Shown here: in pieces, positions 16,069 to 26,786 of the stretch
Position numbering within the stretch: the stretch's first letter is position 1
How the letters are laid out: every line of letters starts with the position of its first letter
Assembly (NCBI RefSeq): GCF_022229005.1
Contig: NZ_JAKKFD010000037.1
Coordinates: 62,001-126,000, forward strand
Source of the DNA: Micromonospora trifolii
GTDB taxonomy: Bacteria; Actinomycetota; Actinomycetes; Mycobacteriales; Micromonosporaceae
Direction of reading: 5' to 3'
Length of the DNA: 64,000 bases
Notes under the pieces: model-generated
The model's input: only the letters and a program-made list of their open reading frames with translations
Databases searched by the model: none
What the model was told of the DNA's origin: nothing
Made by a program: the position numbers and the translations under genes

Positions 16069-17871
16069 ATGAGTCACGTTCTCGCGGCAGTGGCCTGGCC
16101 GTACGCCAACGGCCCCCGCCACATCGGCCACGTCTCCGGTTTCGGCGTTCCCTCCGACGTCTTCGCCCGGTACATGCGGATGGCCGGCCACGACGTGCTC
16201 ATGGTCTCCGGCACCGACGAGCACGGCACCCCGATCCAGGTGCAGGCCGACGCCGACGGGGTGACCCCGCGCGAGCTGGCCGACCGGTACAACAGGGTGA
16301 TCGTCGAGGACCTGCACGGCCTCGGTCTCTCCTATGACCTGTTCACCCGCACCACCACCCGCAACCACTACGCGGTGGTGCAGGAGTTGTTCGAGGGGAT
16401 GTACCGCAACGGCTACATCGTGCCGAAGACCACCATGGGCGCGATCTCCCCGTCCACCGGGCGCACCCTGCCCGACCGCTACATCGAGGGCACCTGCCCG
16501 ATCTGCGGGTACGACAGCGCCCGCGGTGACCAGTGCGACAACTGCGGCAACCAGCTCGACCCGATCGACCTGATCAACCCGAAGTCGCGGATCAACGGGG
16601 AGACCCCGAAGTTCGTCGAGACCGAGCACTTCTTCCTGGACCTGCCGGCCCTGGCCGAGGTGCTGCGGCAGTGGTTGGACACCCGCGAGGGGTGGCGGCC
16701 CAACGTGCTGCGGTTCTCCCGCAACCTGCTCGACGACCTCCAGCCCCGGGCGATCACCCGTGACCTGGAGTGGGGCGTGCCGATCCCGCTCGACGGCTGG
16801 CGCGACCGGCCGGACAAGCGGATCTACGTGTGGTTCGACGCCGTGATCGGCTACCTGTCCGCCTCGATCGAATGGGCTCGCCGGTCCGGCGACCCGGACG
16901 CGTGGCGCAAGTACTGGTCCGCCGACGGTGCGGGCAAGGACGCCCAGTCCTACTACTTCATGGGCAAGGACAACATCGTCTTCCACTCGGTGATCTGGCC
17001 GGCGCTGCTCTCCGGCTACTCCGGCGAGGGCTCCCGCGACGGTGAGCCGGGCGAGCTGGGTCGGCTCAACCTGCCCACCGAGGTGGTCTCCAGCGAGTAC
17101 CTGACCATGGAGGGGCGCAAGTTCTCCTCGTCCCGCAAGGTGGTCATCTACGTTCGCGACTTCCTGGAGCGCTACGACGCCGACGCGCTGCGTTACTTCA
17201 TCGCCGCCGCCGGCCCGGAGAGCAACGACACCGATTTCACCTGGGCCGAGTTCCTGCGCCGCAACAACGACGAGTTGGTCGCCGGCTGGGGCAACCTGGT
17301 CAACCGGTGCGTCTCGATGGCCGCGAAGAACTTCGGGGCGATCCCGCCGGTCGACCCGGCCGGGCTCACCGAGGCCGACGAGGCGCTGCTCGCTGTCTCC
17401 CGGACCGGCTTCACCACCGTCGGCGACCTGATCGGCCGGCACCGGCAGAAGCAGGCGATCGGCGAGGCCATGAAGGTGGTCGCCGAGGCCAACAGGTATC
17501 TCTCCGAGCAGGCGCCCTGGAAGCTCAAGGACGAGGCGGACAAGCCCCGGATGGGCACCATCCTGCACGTCGCCCTCCAGGTGATCAGCGATGCCAACAC
17601 GCTGCTCACCCCGTTCCTGCCGCACTCCGCCCAGCAGGTCCACGAGCTGCTCGGGGGCACCGGCGTGCACGCGCCGATGCCGGTGATCGAGCAGGTCGAC
17701 GACCTGGACGGCGGCCCGGAGTACCCGGTGCTCACCGGGGACTACACAGTCGGCGCGCGCTGGGAGTCGGTGTCGATCGAGGCGGGTCGCCCGCTGGCCG
17801 CGCCGAAGCCGGTGTTCCGCAAGCTCGACCCGTCGATCGTCGACGAGGAACTGGCCCGGCTCGCCGACTGA
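16069..17871 (+). CDS. metG: Methionyl-tRNA synthetase
   Basis: 600 residues. It charges initiator and elongator tRNA-Met. The class I HIGH-type motif appears as PYANGPRHIGH (residues 11-21), the zinc knuckle as CPICGY...CDNCG, and the KMSKS loop as the variant KFSSSRK (MEGRKFSSSRKVV). The C-terminal anticodon-binding helical domain is present and there is no extra tRNA-binding domain. ATG 16069 is chosen because the protein then starts directly at the Rossmann fold; the frame is open upstream to 15991 but that part is not conserved-looking. Confidence 0.96.
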   Translation: MSHVLAAVAWPYANGPRHIGHVSGFGVPSDVFARYMRMAGHDVLMVSGTDEHGTPIQVQADADGVTPRELADRYNRVIVEDLHGLGLSYDLFTRTTTRNHYAVVQELFEGMYRNGYIVPKTTMGAISPSTGRTLPDRYIEGTCPICGYDSARGDQCDNCGNQLDPIDLINPKSRINGETPKFVETEHFFLDLPALAEVLRQWLDTREGWRPNVLRFSRNLLDDLQPRAITRDLEWGVPIPLDGWRDRPDKRIYVWFDAVIGYLSASIEWARRSGDPDAWRKYWSADGAGKDAQSYYFMGKDNIVFHSVIWPALLSGYSGEGSRDGEPGELGRLNLPTEVVSSEYLTMEGRKFSSSRKVVIYVRDFLERYDADALRYFIAAAGPESNDTDFTWAEFLRRNNDELVAGWGNLVNRCVSMAAKNFGAIPPVDPAGLTEADEALLAVSRTGFTTVGDLIGRHRQKQAIGEAMKVVAEANRYLSEQAPWKLKDEADKPRMGTILHVALQVISDANTLLTPFLPHSAQQVHELLGGTGVHAPMPVIEQVDDLDGGPEYPVLTGDYTVGARWESVSIEAGRPLAAPKPVFRKLDPSIVDEELARLAD

Positions 17872-17882
17872 GCACAACACGA

Positions 17883-17914
17883 CGCGCGGCGGCGGGGTGC
17901 CCTGCCGCCGCGCG
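17883..17914. terminator. GC-rich hairpin between convergent genes
   Basis: A 15-bp stem with one G-T pair (17883-17897 with 17900-17914) fills the gap between the stops of metG and the gene at 17918. There is no T run. Confidence 0.6.
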
Positions 17915-17917
17915 CCG

Positions 17918-19165
17918 TCACATCGCGTACCGGGTGTCCATCACCTGGTCGTCGGTCACCTCGGCGCCCGGCGCCCAGGCCTCGTACACGCCACGCTCCT
18001 GACACTGCGCGCCGGTGCTGACCACGGTGTCCGGGTTCGGGTAGCGCAGGCGCATCCGCAGCCAGCCGGCCTCCTCCCGCAGCACCAGGCACGGCACCCC
18101 CCGCCACTGGGCGAACCGGACCCGGCGGGCCACCGCCTCCACCGGGTAACGGGCCGCCCGGGTCATCGCCAGCACCCGGAACCCACCCGGTAGGTCGGCG
18201 ACCGCCTCGTACTCGCTGTCGCCGTACATGCCGACCAGCTGGGTGGAGCGGGGTGCGTCGGCGTTCGGCACGTACTCCTGGTCCGGGGAGAGGCCCGGCA
18301 CCGCGGCCAACAGGTGCCGCCACTGCGGGCCCACCATCCGCAGCCACCCGCGCTGCTCGGCCTGGTAGGTGTACAGCACCACCTCCACCCCCTCGGCCGG
18401 GTACGCGATGAGGGCGGCGTTCGCCGGCATCGGCAGATCGGCGAAGTCCCGGGTGATGAACTCCGGGATCAGCTGGGCGTTGCTTGGCACGAAGCCGGTG
18501 CCGAGCACCGGGGCGCCGAGCCGATCCCGGGAGCCCAGCGCGGTCAGGCCGCGGTGTGCCGGGCCCACCGGCACGTCGTAGTCGCCCGGGTCGGACGCGC
18601 GCCAGCGCAGCGCGTACGCGACGTCCGGGCCGTCCCGGCCAGCGTCACCATCCGTACGCAGCACCGTCGTCGTCGCCGGCGTACGCAGGTGCGCCACATC
18701 GTGCTCGCGGTAGCAGAAGCCGTGCGGCAGCCAGCCCCGTACGAAGCCGGCGAGCTGCTGGGCCGAGAGCACCTTCATCATGCGGGTGCCCCGCCGGACC
18801 ACCGCCGACGCGCGCGCCGCCGCCAGCATCGGGTCGCCCGCCGCCGCCGGCTGTTGACTGAGCTGGTGCAGGTACGCCCAACCCCGCTCGCGGTGGGCGG
18901 GCATCAGCAGCGGCGTCTCCGGCTCGTCGGCCGGCTCCGTCGCCCCGTGTACAGCGCTCACCTCGGTGACGTGCACGAATCGACGCCACGGCAGGGCGCT
19001 ACCCGGGCGGGGCGCCCACTCGAAGCCGGCCACCTCGTCGGCGCTGAACAACTCGTACGCGGCGCCTCGGGCGATCTCCTCGGCCGGGTACACGCCGCCG
19101 TCGAACGCCACGTGCAGTCCGGTCCGTTCGCCGGCGCTGCCGCCGGCCTGGGGGGTGACGCTCAC
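17918..19165 (-). CDS. Hypothetical protein, 415 aa
   Basis: The start is the GTG at 19165, with GGGAGG 8 nt upstream. It is a soluble protein without signal peptide or membrane helices. Tryptophans and aromatic residues are frequent (FEWAPRPGSALPWRRFVHV, YTYQAEQRGWLRMVGPQWRHLL), and the C-terminal third holds several beta-like strands ending WAPGAEVTDDQVMDTRYAM. I do not recognise a family, and the neighbours (metG, tatD) are housekeeping genes, so there is no functional hint. Confidence 0.75.
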   Translation of the reverse strand: MSVTPQAGGSAGERTGLHVAFDGGVYPAEEIARGAAYELFSADEVAGFEWAPRPGSALPWRRFVHVTEVSAVHGATEPADEPETPLLMPAHRERGWAYLHQLSQQPAAAGDPMLAAARASAVVRRGTRMMKVLSAQQLAGFVRGWLPHGFCYREHDVAHLRTPATTTVLRTDGDAGRDGPDVAYALRWRASDPGDYDVPVGPAHRGLTALGSRDRLGAPVLGTGFVPSNAQLIPEFITRDFADLPMPANAALIAYPAEGVEVVLYTYQAEQRGWLRMVGPQWRHLLAAVPGLSPDQEYVPNADAPRSTQLVGMYGDSEYEAVADLPGGFRVLAMTRAARYPVEAVARRVRFAQWRGVPCLVLREEAGWLRMRLRYPNPDTVVSTGAQCQERGVYEAWAPGAEVTDDQVMDTRYAM

Positions 19166-19306
19166 GCCGTCGCCTCCCTGCTCGGTGGGATGAGGTTCGC
19201 ACGCTGTCGCGTCCGCTCGTGAGCGACCGTAGAGTCGCGCGACGTAGTCGAGGTGAACGTCGGGTGGCGGGCAGATGGACAGGCCCGGTGTGTGATGCTG
19301 TCGCTG

Positions 19307-20194
19307 ATGAGCGAGCCCACTGAATCCCGCCGCGAGCGTGCCGCCCGGCGGGCCGGAGAGTTTCCGCCCGCCCCCGAATCGTTGCCCCGGGCGGTGCTGG
19401 ACAGCCACACCCACCTGGACATCACAGTCAGCGAGGCCGGTGTGCCCGGCGGCGGGCCGGCCGACGACCCGGTCGCGGTGGCCATCGCGTTGGCCACGAA
19501 GGTTGGCGTGGACCGGCTGGTCCAGGTGGGGGTGGACGTCGCCTCCTCGCGGTGGGGCGCGGACACCGCCGACCGGTACCCCGCCGTGCTGGCCACCGTG
19601 GCGCTGCACCCCAACGAGGCGCCCCGGCTGGGCGACCTCGACGAGGCGTTGCGGGAGATCGAGTCACTCGCCGCCCGCGACCGGGTCCGGGGGATCGGCG
19701 AGACCGGGATGGACTTCTTCCGGACCGGCGACGAGGGGCGCGCGGCGCAGGAGCAGAGTTTCCGGGCGCACATCGCCATCGCCAAGCGGTACGGCAAGAC
19801 GCTGGTCATCCACGACCGCGACGCCCACGCCGACGTGCTGCGGATCCTCGACGACGAGGGCGCTCCCGACCGGGTGGTGCTGCACTGTTTCTCCGGCGAC
19901 GCCGACTTCGCCAGCGAGTGCGTCCGCCGCGGCTACCTGCTGAGCTTCGCCGGCACCGTCACCTTCGGCAGCGCGACGGCGCTGCGCGAGGCCGCCGCGC
20001 TCACCCCGGTGGACCAGATGCTGGTGGAGACCGACGCCCCGTACCTCACCCCGATGCCGTACCGCGGCCGGCCGAACGCGTCGTACCTGATTCCGCTCAC
20101 CGTCCGCGCGCTCGCCGCGACCACCGGCAGCGACCTGGACGAGCTGTGCGCGGCCATCTCGGCCACCGGCGACCGGGCCTTCGGCCCATGGTGA
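19307..20194 (+). CDS. tatD: TatD-family metal-dependent DNase
   Basis: About 295 residues. The metal ligands are visible in order: DSHTHLD, GIGETGMDFF, VIHDRDAH, LHCFSGD and VETDAPYLTP. TatD proteins are TIM-barrel 3'-5' exonucleases and are part of DNA/RNA quality control. Its place directly before rsmA and ispE is widely conserved in actinobacteria. ATG 19307 is preferred; in-frame starts at 19253 and 19295 would add a short unconserved extension. Confidence 0.92.
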   Translation: MSEPTESRRERAARRAGEFPPAPESLPRAVLDSHTHLDITVSEAGVPGGGPADDPVAVAIALATKVGVDRLVQVGVDVASSRWGADTADRYPAVLATVALHPNEAPRLGDLDEALREIESLAARDRVRGIGETGMDFFRTGDEGRAAQEQSFRAHIAIAKRYGKTLVIHDRDAHADVLRILDDEGAPDRVVLHCFSGDADFASECVRRGYLLSFAGTVTFGSATALREAAALTPVDQMLVETDAPYLTPMPYRGRPNASYLIPLTVRALAATTGSDLDELCAAISATGDRAFGPW

Positions 20195-20227
20195 GCCCGG
20201 CCCGACGGTCGGCACCGACCCCGTCGC

Positions 20228-20233
20228 TACGCT
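20228..20233 (+). promoter_or_regulatory. -10 box of rsmA, leaderless
   Basis: TACGCT lies 7 nt before the ATG at 20241 without a Shine-Dalgarno, fitting a leaderless transcript. Confidence 0.4.
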
Positions 20234-20240
20234 GCCAGCC

Positions 20241-21110
20241 ATGACCGGTCTCCTCGGCCCGGCGGAGATCCGGGAACTCGCCGCCCGGCTGGGCGTCGCG
20301 CCCACCAAGAAGCTGGGCCAGAACTTCGTGCACGACCCGAACACCGTCCGCCGGATCGTCACCGCCGCCGGCCTGACCCCCGACGACGTGGCCCTGGAGG
20401 TGGGGCCCGGGCTCGGCTCGCTGACCCTGGGGCTGCTGCCGGTCGCCGGGCACGTGCACGCCGTGGAGATCGACCCGGTGCTCGCCGGGGCGCTACCGGA
20501 GACCGTCGCGCGGCACGCCGGGGCCGACGCCGCCCGGCTCACAGTGCACCGCGCGGACGCGTTGCGGATCTCCGCAGCCGAGCTGGCCGACCCGGCACCG
20601 ACAGCGCTGGTGGCGAACCTGCCCTACAACGTCGCCGTGCCCGTGGTGCTGCACCTGCTCGCCGTGCTGCCCACCCTGCGACACGGCCTGGTGATGGTGC
20701 AGAAGGAGGTCGCCGACCGGCTCGTCGCCGGTCCCGGCTCCAAGGTGTACGGCATTCCGTCGGTGAAGCTCGCCTGGTACGCCCAGGCCCGGGGCGCCGG
20801 CAAGGTGCCGCCGAACGTGTTCTGGCCGGTGCCCAACGTCGACTCCGGCCTGGTCTCCTTCACCTGCCACGAGCCGCCCCGCACCGACGTACCGCGGGAG
20901 CGGGTCTTCGCCGTGGTGGACGCGGCGTTCGCGCAGCGGCGCAAGACGCTGCGGGCCGCGCTGGCCGGCTGGGCCGGTGGCGCGGACCGGGCCGCCGCGG
21001 CGCTCACCGCCGCCGGCGTCGACCCCGGCGCCCGGGGGGAGTCACTGACCGTCGAGCAGTTCGCCGCCATCGCCGCGTCGGCTCCGGTCGGTACGCCGGC
21101 CGGGAAGTAG
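20241..21110 (+). CDS. rsmA: 16S rRNA (adenine(1518)-N6/adenine(1519)-N6)-dimethyltransferase
   Basis: 289 residues. KKLGQNFVHDPNTVRRIV and the S-adenosylmethionine loop LEVGPGLGSLTLGLL are followed by the catalytic NLPYNVAVP motif. It dimethylates A1518 and A1519 in helix 45 of 16S rRNA, a late step of 30S assembly. It probably starts an operon with the Uma2 gene and ispE. Confidence 0.96.
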   Translation: MTGLLGPAEIRELAARLGVAPTKKLGQNFVHDPNTVRRIVTAAGLTPDDVALEVGPGLGSLTLGLLPVAGHVHAVEIDPVLAGALPETVARHAGADAARLTVHRADALRISAAELADPAPTALVANLPYNVAVPVVLHLLAVLPTLRHGLVMVQKEVADRLVAGPGSKVYGIPSVKLAWYAQARGAGKVPPNVFWPVPNVDSGLVSFTCHEPPRTDVPRERVFAVVDAAFAQRRKTLRAALAGWAGGADRAAAALTAAGVDPGARGESLTVEQFAAIAASAPVGTPAGK

Positions 21111-21142
21111 GCTGACGCCGTGCCCGCCGAGGAGGTGTACGA

Positions 21143-21727
21143 GTGACCGCGCAGCCGATCGAGCCCGCCGCCCACGGGATGTGGAGTCCGGATCCTGTCC
21201 GGCAGCGGCTGGCCAACCACACCATCGAGGACGTGCTGGCCCTGCCCGACGACGCCCCCCGCGTCGAGCTACGTGACGGAGTCCTCGTCGTGGTCCCCTC
21301 CCCGACCTTTGGTCATCAGAACACCGGCAACCTGTTGTGGATGTGGTTGCGGCAGCACGCGCCGGTCGAGCTGACGCCAGCCACCGCCGTCGGGGTGGCG
21401 ATCAACTACCGGAACTCCTTCGAACCCGACGTCGTCCTGCTGAAGCGTCCGGTGGCGGCCGACCACCACTACTTCGAGGCTGAGCAGGTTGTGTTGGCCG
21501 TCGAAGTCGTCTCGCCCGGCACCCGCCGGCGGGACCGGCTGGAGAAGCCGGCCGACTACGCCGACGCCGGGATCCCGCATTACTGGCGGATCGAGCAGAA
21601 TCCGGTGCACGTGTACGCGTACGACCTGGTCGACGGCCGCTACGAGCTGGCCGCCGACTCCGCCGAGGAGCTGATCGTGGCCAAGCCGTTCGACATCCGC
21701 CTGCACCTGCGGGACATCACCCCGTGA
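21143..21727 (+). CDS. Uma2 family endonuclease-like protein (DUF820)
   Basis: 194 residues. A PD-(D/E)XK-like core is visible: EPDVVLLKRP, then LAVEVVSPGTRRRDRLEKPADYADAGIPHYWRIE, where D of EPD, E of AVEV and a following K would form the metal site. Uma2 proteins are common in actinobacteria and cyanobacteria, and their substrate is generally unknown. It sits between rsmA and ispE, overlapping ispE by GTGA, so it is expressed with these essential genes. GAGGAGGTG precedes the GTG start. Confidence 0.85.
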   Translation: MTAQPIEPAAHGMWSPDPVRQRLANHTIEDVLALPDDAPRVELRDGVLVVVPSPTFGHQNTGNLLWMWLRQHAPVELTPATAVGVAINYRNSFEPDVVLLKRPVAADHHYFEAEQVVLAVEVVSPGTRRRDRLEKPADYADAGIPHYWRIEQNPVHVYAYDLVDGRYELAADSAEELIVAKPFDIRLHLRDITP

Positions 21728-22671
21728 CCGAGGCCTGGCGACCGGACGACGACGAGCGACGCGGGGCCATCGGCCCGGTGCGGGTGCGGGTGCCTGCGAA
21801 GGTCAACCTGCACCTCGGGGTGGGCCCGCTGCGCCGGGACGGCTACCACGAGCTGAACACGATCTACCACGCCATCTCGATCTACGACGAGCTGACGGCC
21901 CGCCGGGGCGACACCCTCGCCCTGACCATGGAGGGTGAGGGCACCGGCGAGCTGGCCCTTGACGACACCAACCTGGTGATCCGCGCCGCGCATGCCCTCG
22001 CCGGGTACGCGGGGGTGCTGCCGCACGCCCGACTGCATCTGCGCAAGCAGATCCCGCTCGCCGGTGGCCTGGCCGGTGGCAGCGCAGACGCGGCGGCCGC
22101 GCTGGTGGCCTGCGACGCGCTCTGGGGCACCGGGCTGTCCCGCGACGAGCTGGCCGGCATCGCCGCCGACCTCGGCTCCGACGTGCCGTTCCTGATCTAC
22201 GGTGGCACCGCGCTGGGCACCGGCCGGGGTGAGGCGATCAGCCCGGTGCTGGCGCGCCCCACCTCCTGGCACTGGGTGGTGGCGATCGCCGACGGCGGCC
22301 TGTCCACCCCGACCGCGTACCGGGAGCTGGATCGGCTCCGTGACTCCGGTGCCGCCGGCGCCCCGCTGGGCAGCACCGACGCGTTGCTGGGCGCGCTGCG
22401 CCAGCGCGACCCCCGGGTGCTCGCCCGTACGATCGGCAACGACCTCCAGGACGCCGCGCTGGCCATGCGCCCGGCGCTGGCCGACACGCTCAAGGCGGGC
22501 GAGGCGGCCGGTGCGCTCACCGGCATCGTCTCCGGCTCCGGCCCGACCTGCGTGTTTCTCGCCGCCAACGCAGCCGACGCGGAGCGGATCGCCGCCGAGC
22601 TGACCGCCGCGGGCGTCTGCCGGGAGGCGCGGGTCGCGCACGGTCCGGTAGCCGGCGCCCGCGTCGGCTGA
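21724..22671 (+). CDS. ispE: 4-diphosphocytidyl-2-C-methyl-D-erythritol kinase
   Basis: 315 residues. A GHMP kinase with VRVPAKVNLHLGVGPLRRDGYHEL at the start and the ATP-binding PLAGGLAGGSADAAAAL. It phosphorylates the 2-OH of CDP-methylerythritol in the MEP pathway to isoprenoids. The GTG start overlaps the Uma2 stop (GTGA). Confidence 0.95.
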   Translation: MTEAWRPDDDERRGAIGPVRVRVPAKVNLHLGVGPLRRDGYHELNTIYHAISIYDELTARRGDTLALTMEGEGTGELALDDTNLVIRAAHALAGYAGVLPHARLHLRKQIPLAGGLAGGSADAAAALVACDALWGTGLSRDELAGIAADLGSDVPFLIYGGTALGTGRGEAISPVLARPTSWHWVVAIADGGLSTPTAYRELDRLRDSGAAGAPLGSTDALLGALRQRDPRVLARTIGNDLQDAALAMRPALADTLKAGEAAGALTGIVSGSGPTCVFLAANAADAERIAAELTAAGVCREARVAHGPVAGARVG

Positions 22672-22739
22672 CGACGCGTTCCACCGGAGCTGCTGGCGCG
22701 CGGCGCGGGCGTTCGGGGCTTCCGCGTACCCTTGGGACA

Positions 22740-22771
22740 GGCGTCCAGGTGCCCGCCGGCACCGGGACGCC
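22740..22771 (+). promoter_or_regulatory. 5' leader hairpin of the ABC-F gene
   Basis: GGCGTCC-A-GGTGCC pairs with GGCACC-G-GGACGCC around a CGCC loop. A -10-like TACCCT lies about 8 nt upstream, so the hairpin would be at the extreme 5' end of the ~55-nt leader. It could tune expression, as leader hairpins do for some ABC-F genes; this is inference. Confidence 0.35.
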
Positions 22772-22791
22772 TTGATCATGAAGGGTGGAAC

Positions 22792-24597
<1,806 letters not shown>

Positions 24598-24697
24598 CCG
24601 GTCGGGCGCGCCGGCCCGGGCCCCGTGTGCGGCGTCACACCACCACATGCGAGACAATCGTCGGCGACACCTACCCCACGGCGTTGGAGACACAGAC

Positions 24698-25153
24698 ATG
24701 GCACACACCCCCGTCAACCACCCCGCGCGGCCGATCTACCGGGCGATCGGCGGGCTGACCGGTCTGTACCTGGTCGTCTTCGGTGTGCTCGGCATCATCG
24801 CGAGCACCGGCAACGAGATCCTCGCCCAGGACGACACCCGCGTCCTCGGTCAGGGCACCAACCTCGGCTTCTCGCTGCTCAGCGTGCTGCTCGGGATCGT
24901 CGTGCTGGTCGGCACCGCGCTCGGCCGCAACATCGACGTAGCGATCAACCAGTGGCTGGCGTACAGCCTCATGGTGGTCAGCCTGGCCGGTCTCGCGTTC
25001 ATCCGGACCGACGCCAACATCTTCAACTTCAGCATCACCACTGTGGTCGTGGTCATGTCGGCCGCCCTGGTGCTGCTCATGGTCGGCATGTACGGCAAGG
25101 TCGGCACGGAGGATGAGGCGGAGGCGTTCCAGAAGGCTCGTCTGGTTCTCTGA
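24698..25153 (+). CDS. DUF4383-type four-pass membrane protein, copy 1
   Basis: 151 residues. It starts MAHTPVNHPARPIYRAIGGLTG, with GGAGA upstream, and has four predicted membrane helices and a short charged tail (GTEDEAEAFQKARLVL). The HPARPxYR start and the FNFSxxTVVV segment match DUF4383, a family of small actinobacterial membrane proteins of unknown function. A paralogue follows at 25372 on the same strand. Confidence 0.85.
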   Translation: MAHTPVNHPARPIYRAIGGLTGLYLVVFGVLGIIASTGNEILAQDDTRVLGQGTNLGFSLLSVLLGIVVLVGTALGRNIDVAINQWLAYSLMVVSLAGLAFIRTDANIFNFSITTVVVVMSAALVLLMVGMYGKVGTEDEAEAFQKARLVL

Positions 25154-25189
25154 TCTTCTTTCGCGGTTCGGCCGTTGGTTGCGGCCGTG

Positions 25190-25263
25190 GGTTTTCGCCG
25201 GAGCCCGAGCTGCTCCGGGCGGTCAGGCTTGATCCCTGCGCAGCTCGGGCTCCGGCGAAAACC
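25190..25263 (+). other. Hairpin with conserved loop and variable stem, copy 1
   Basis: A 24-bp perfect stem (25190-25213 with 25240-25263) encloses a 26-nt loop (25214-25239). The loop is identical at 25 of 26 positions to that of the hairpin at 60266-60329, whose stem has unrelated sequence. Inside the loop GGTCA-GGCT-TGATC can form a second small hairpin. It begins 36 nt after the stop of the DUF4383 gene, lies upstream of its paralogue, and has no T run. Confidence 0.8.
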
Positions 25264-25371
25264 TGACTCGGTCCAGCCTTCGGCGGACCTTCCGGCTTTG
25301 TGGTTCCTCGGACAGTCGGCTCTGCCTTGGGCGACAATTCCCCTGAAACGGTCACATCAGGGGGTCTGGGC

Positions 25372-25848
25372 ATGCCGCATTTTCCGGTTAACCATCCGGC
25401 ACGGCCGCTCTACCGGGTCCTCTCCGGGCTGATCGGCGTCTACATCCTGATCTTCGGCGTCTGGGGCGTCGCCGAGACGATCGGGGATCCGCTCTTTGCC
25501 CGCAGCAGCACCTGGGCCCTCGGGCTCCGGACCAACCTGGCCTTCTCGCTCGCCTCGGTGATCTTCGGGGTCGTCCTGATCATCGGGGCCTCGCGGCGTA
25601 CCAACCTCGGCCACTACATGAACCTGACCGCTGGCGTGGTGTTCCTGGTGACCAGCATCCTGATCATGTCGGTGCTGCAGACCGGAGCGAACTTTCTCAA
25701 CTTCTCGATGTCGACAGTGATCGTGTCGATGCTCTTCGGCCTGATCCTGCTCGGCACCGGCCTCTACGACAAGGTCGGCCCACCGGAGTCCGCCGAGGCG
25801 GAGTTGGAGCACCGCAAGCACCCGGTGGCCGACGTGCACCGCAGCTGA
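25372..25848 (+). CDS. DUF4383-type four-pass membrane protein, copy 2
   Basis: 158 residues. MPHFPVNHPARPLYRVLSGL aligns with the start of the gene at 24698, and the order of helices and the ANFLNFSMSTVIV segment are also shared. The C-terminal tail differs (VGPPESAEAELEHRK...). The pair probably arose by tandem duplication. Function unknown. The frame is open upstream, but ATG 25372 matches the paralogue. Confidence 0.85.
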   Translation: MPHFPVNHPARPLYRVLSGLIGVYILIFGVWGVAETIGDPLFARSSTWALGLRTNLAFSLASVIFGVVLIIGASRRTNLGHYMNLTAGVVFLVTSILIMSVLQTGANFLNFSMSTVIVSMLFGLILLGTGLYDKVGPPESAEAELEHRKHPVADVHRS

Positions 25849-25854
25849 TCGGGG

Positions 25855-26562
25855 TCAGTGCCGCCGCGCGGTGATCAGCGTCGGCTTCGCCTCCAGGTGT
25901 GACAACCCGTTCCAAGCCAGGTTGACGAGGTGCGCCGCCACCGTCTCCTTGCGCGGCTTGCGCACCTCCAACCACCAGCGGCCGGTCAACGCCACCATGC
26001 CGACCAGTGCCTGCGAGTACAGCTCGGCGAGCTTCGGGTCGTACCCGCGGCTCTTGTACTCGGCGCCCAGGATGTGCTCGACCTGGTGCGCCACGTCGTT
26101 CATGACGCTGCTGAAAGTGGCAGTGCCGGACATCAGCGGCGACTCGCGGACCAGCACCCGGAAACCGCTGGTCTCCTCCTCGATGTAGGTCAGCAGGGCG
26201 AGCGCCGCCTGTTCCAGCAGCTCCCGGGGATGCCCGGCGGTCAACGCCGTGGTGATCCGGTCCAACAGGGCCCGGACCTCCCGGTCCACCACCACCGCGT
26301 AGAGCCCTTCCTTGCCACCGAAGTGCTCGTACACCACCGGCTTGGAGACCTTGGCGCGGGCCGCCACCTCCTCGATGGAGGTGGCGTCGAAACCGCGTTC
26401 GGCGAAGAGCTGCCGGCCGGTCGCGATCAACTGCTCCCGGCGTTGGGCGGCCGACATGCGAACCCGGGAGGGGGCTTTGACTTTCGGTGCCGCCGCCGCC
26501 GCCGTCGGCGACGTCCGTCGGCCGCCGACAGCTGCCGTCGCGTCGTCGCTGACCTCGGGCAT
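25855..26562 (-). CDS. TetR family transcriptional regulator
   Basis: About 235 residues from ATG 26562 (longer starts up to 26628 are open). An Ala/Pro-rich leader is followed by the TetR DNA-binding domain: RREQLIATGRQLFAERGFDATSIEEVAARAKVSKPVVYEHFGGKEGLYAVVV. The C-terminal ligand domain is all-helical. It lies next to a fatty-acid desaturase gene on the same strand, and operator-like palindromes lie before that gene, so control of membrane-lipid desaturation is a reasonable guess. Confidence 0.9.
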   Translation of the reverse strand: MPEVSDDATAAVGGRRTSPTAAAAAPKVKAPSRVRMSAAQRREQLIATGRQLFAERGFDATSIEEVAARAKVSKPVVYEHFGGKEGLYAVVVDREVRALLDRITTALTAGHPRELLEQAALALLTYIEEETSGFRVLVRESPLMSGTATFSSVMNDVAHQVEHILGAEYKSRGYDPKLAELYSQALVGMVALTGRWWLEVRKPRKETVAAHLVNLAWNGLSHLEAKPTLITARRH

Positions 26563-26786
26563 GTCGCCGCCTCGCTGGCGCTCGGTGACGCCCTGCCGTG
26601 GAATGGTTCCTCCGCTGTGCCCGTTCACGTCGTCGCCTCACTGTCGGGCGGTCTGACCGCCCTGACGTGCCGTTCGACCGTACCCGGATCGGGCTCGGCC
26701 CCCCGTCCGCCGAGCCGCCCGGTCCCCCCGCATGGCTCGGTCACCCGGCCATCCTGCCAGGAGGCATCGTCGTGCACCGCCCGGTT

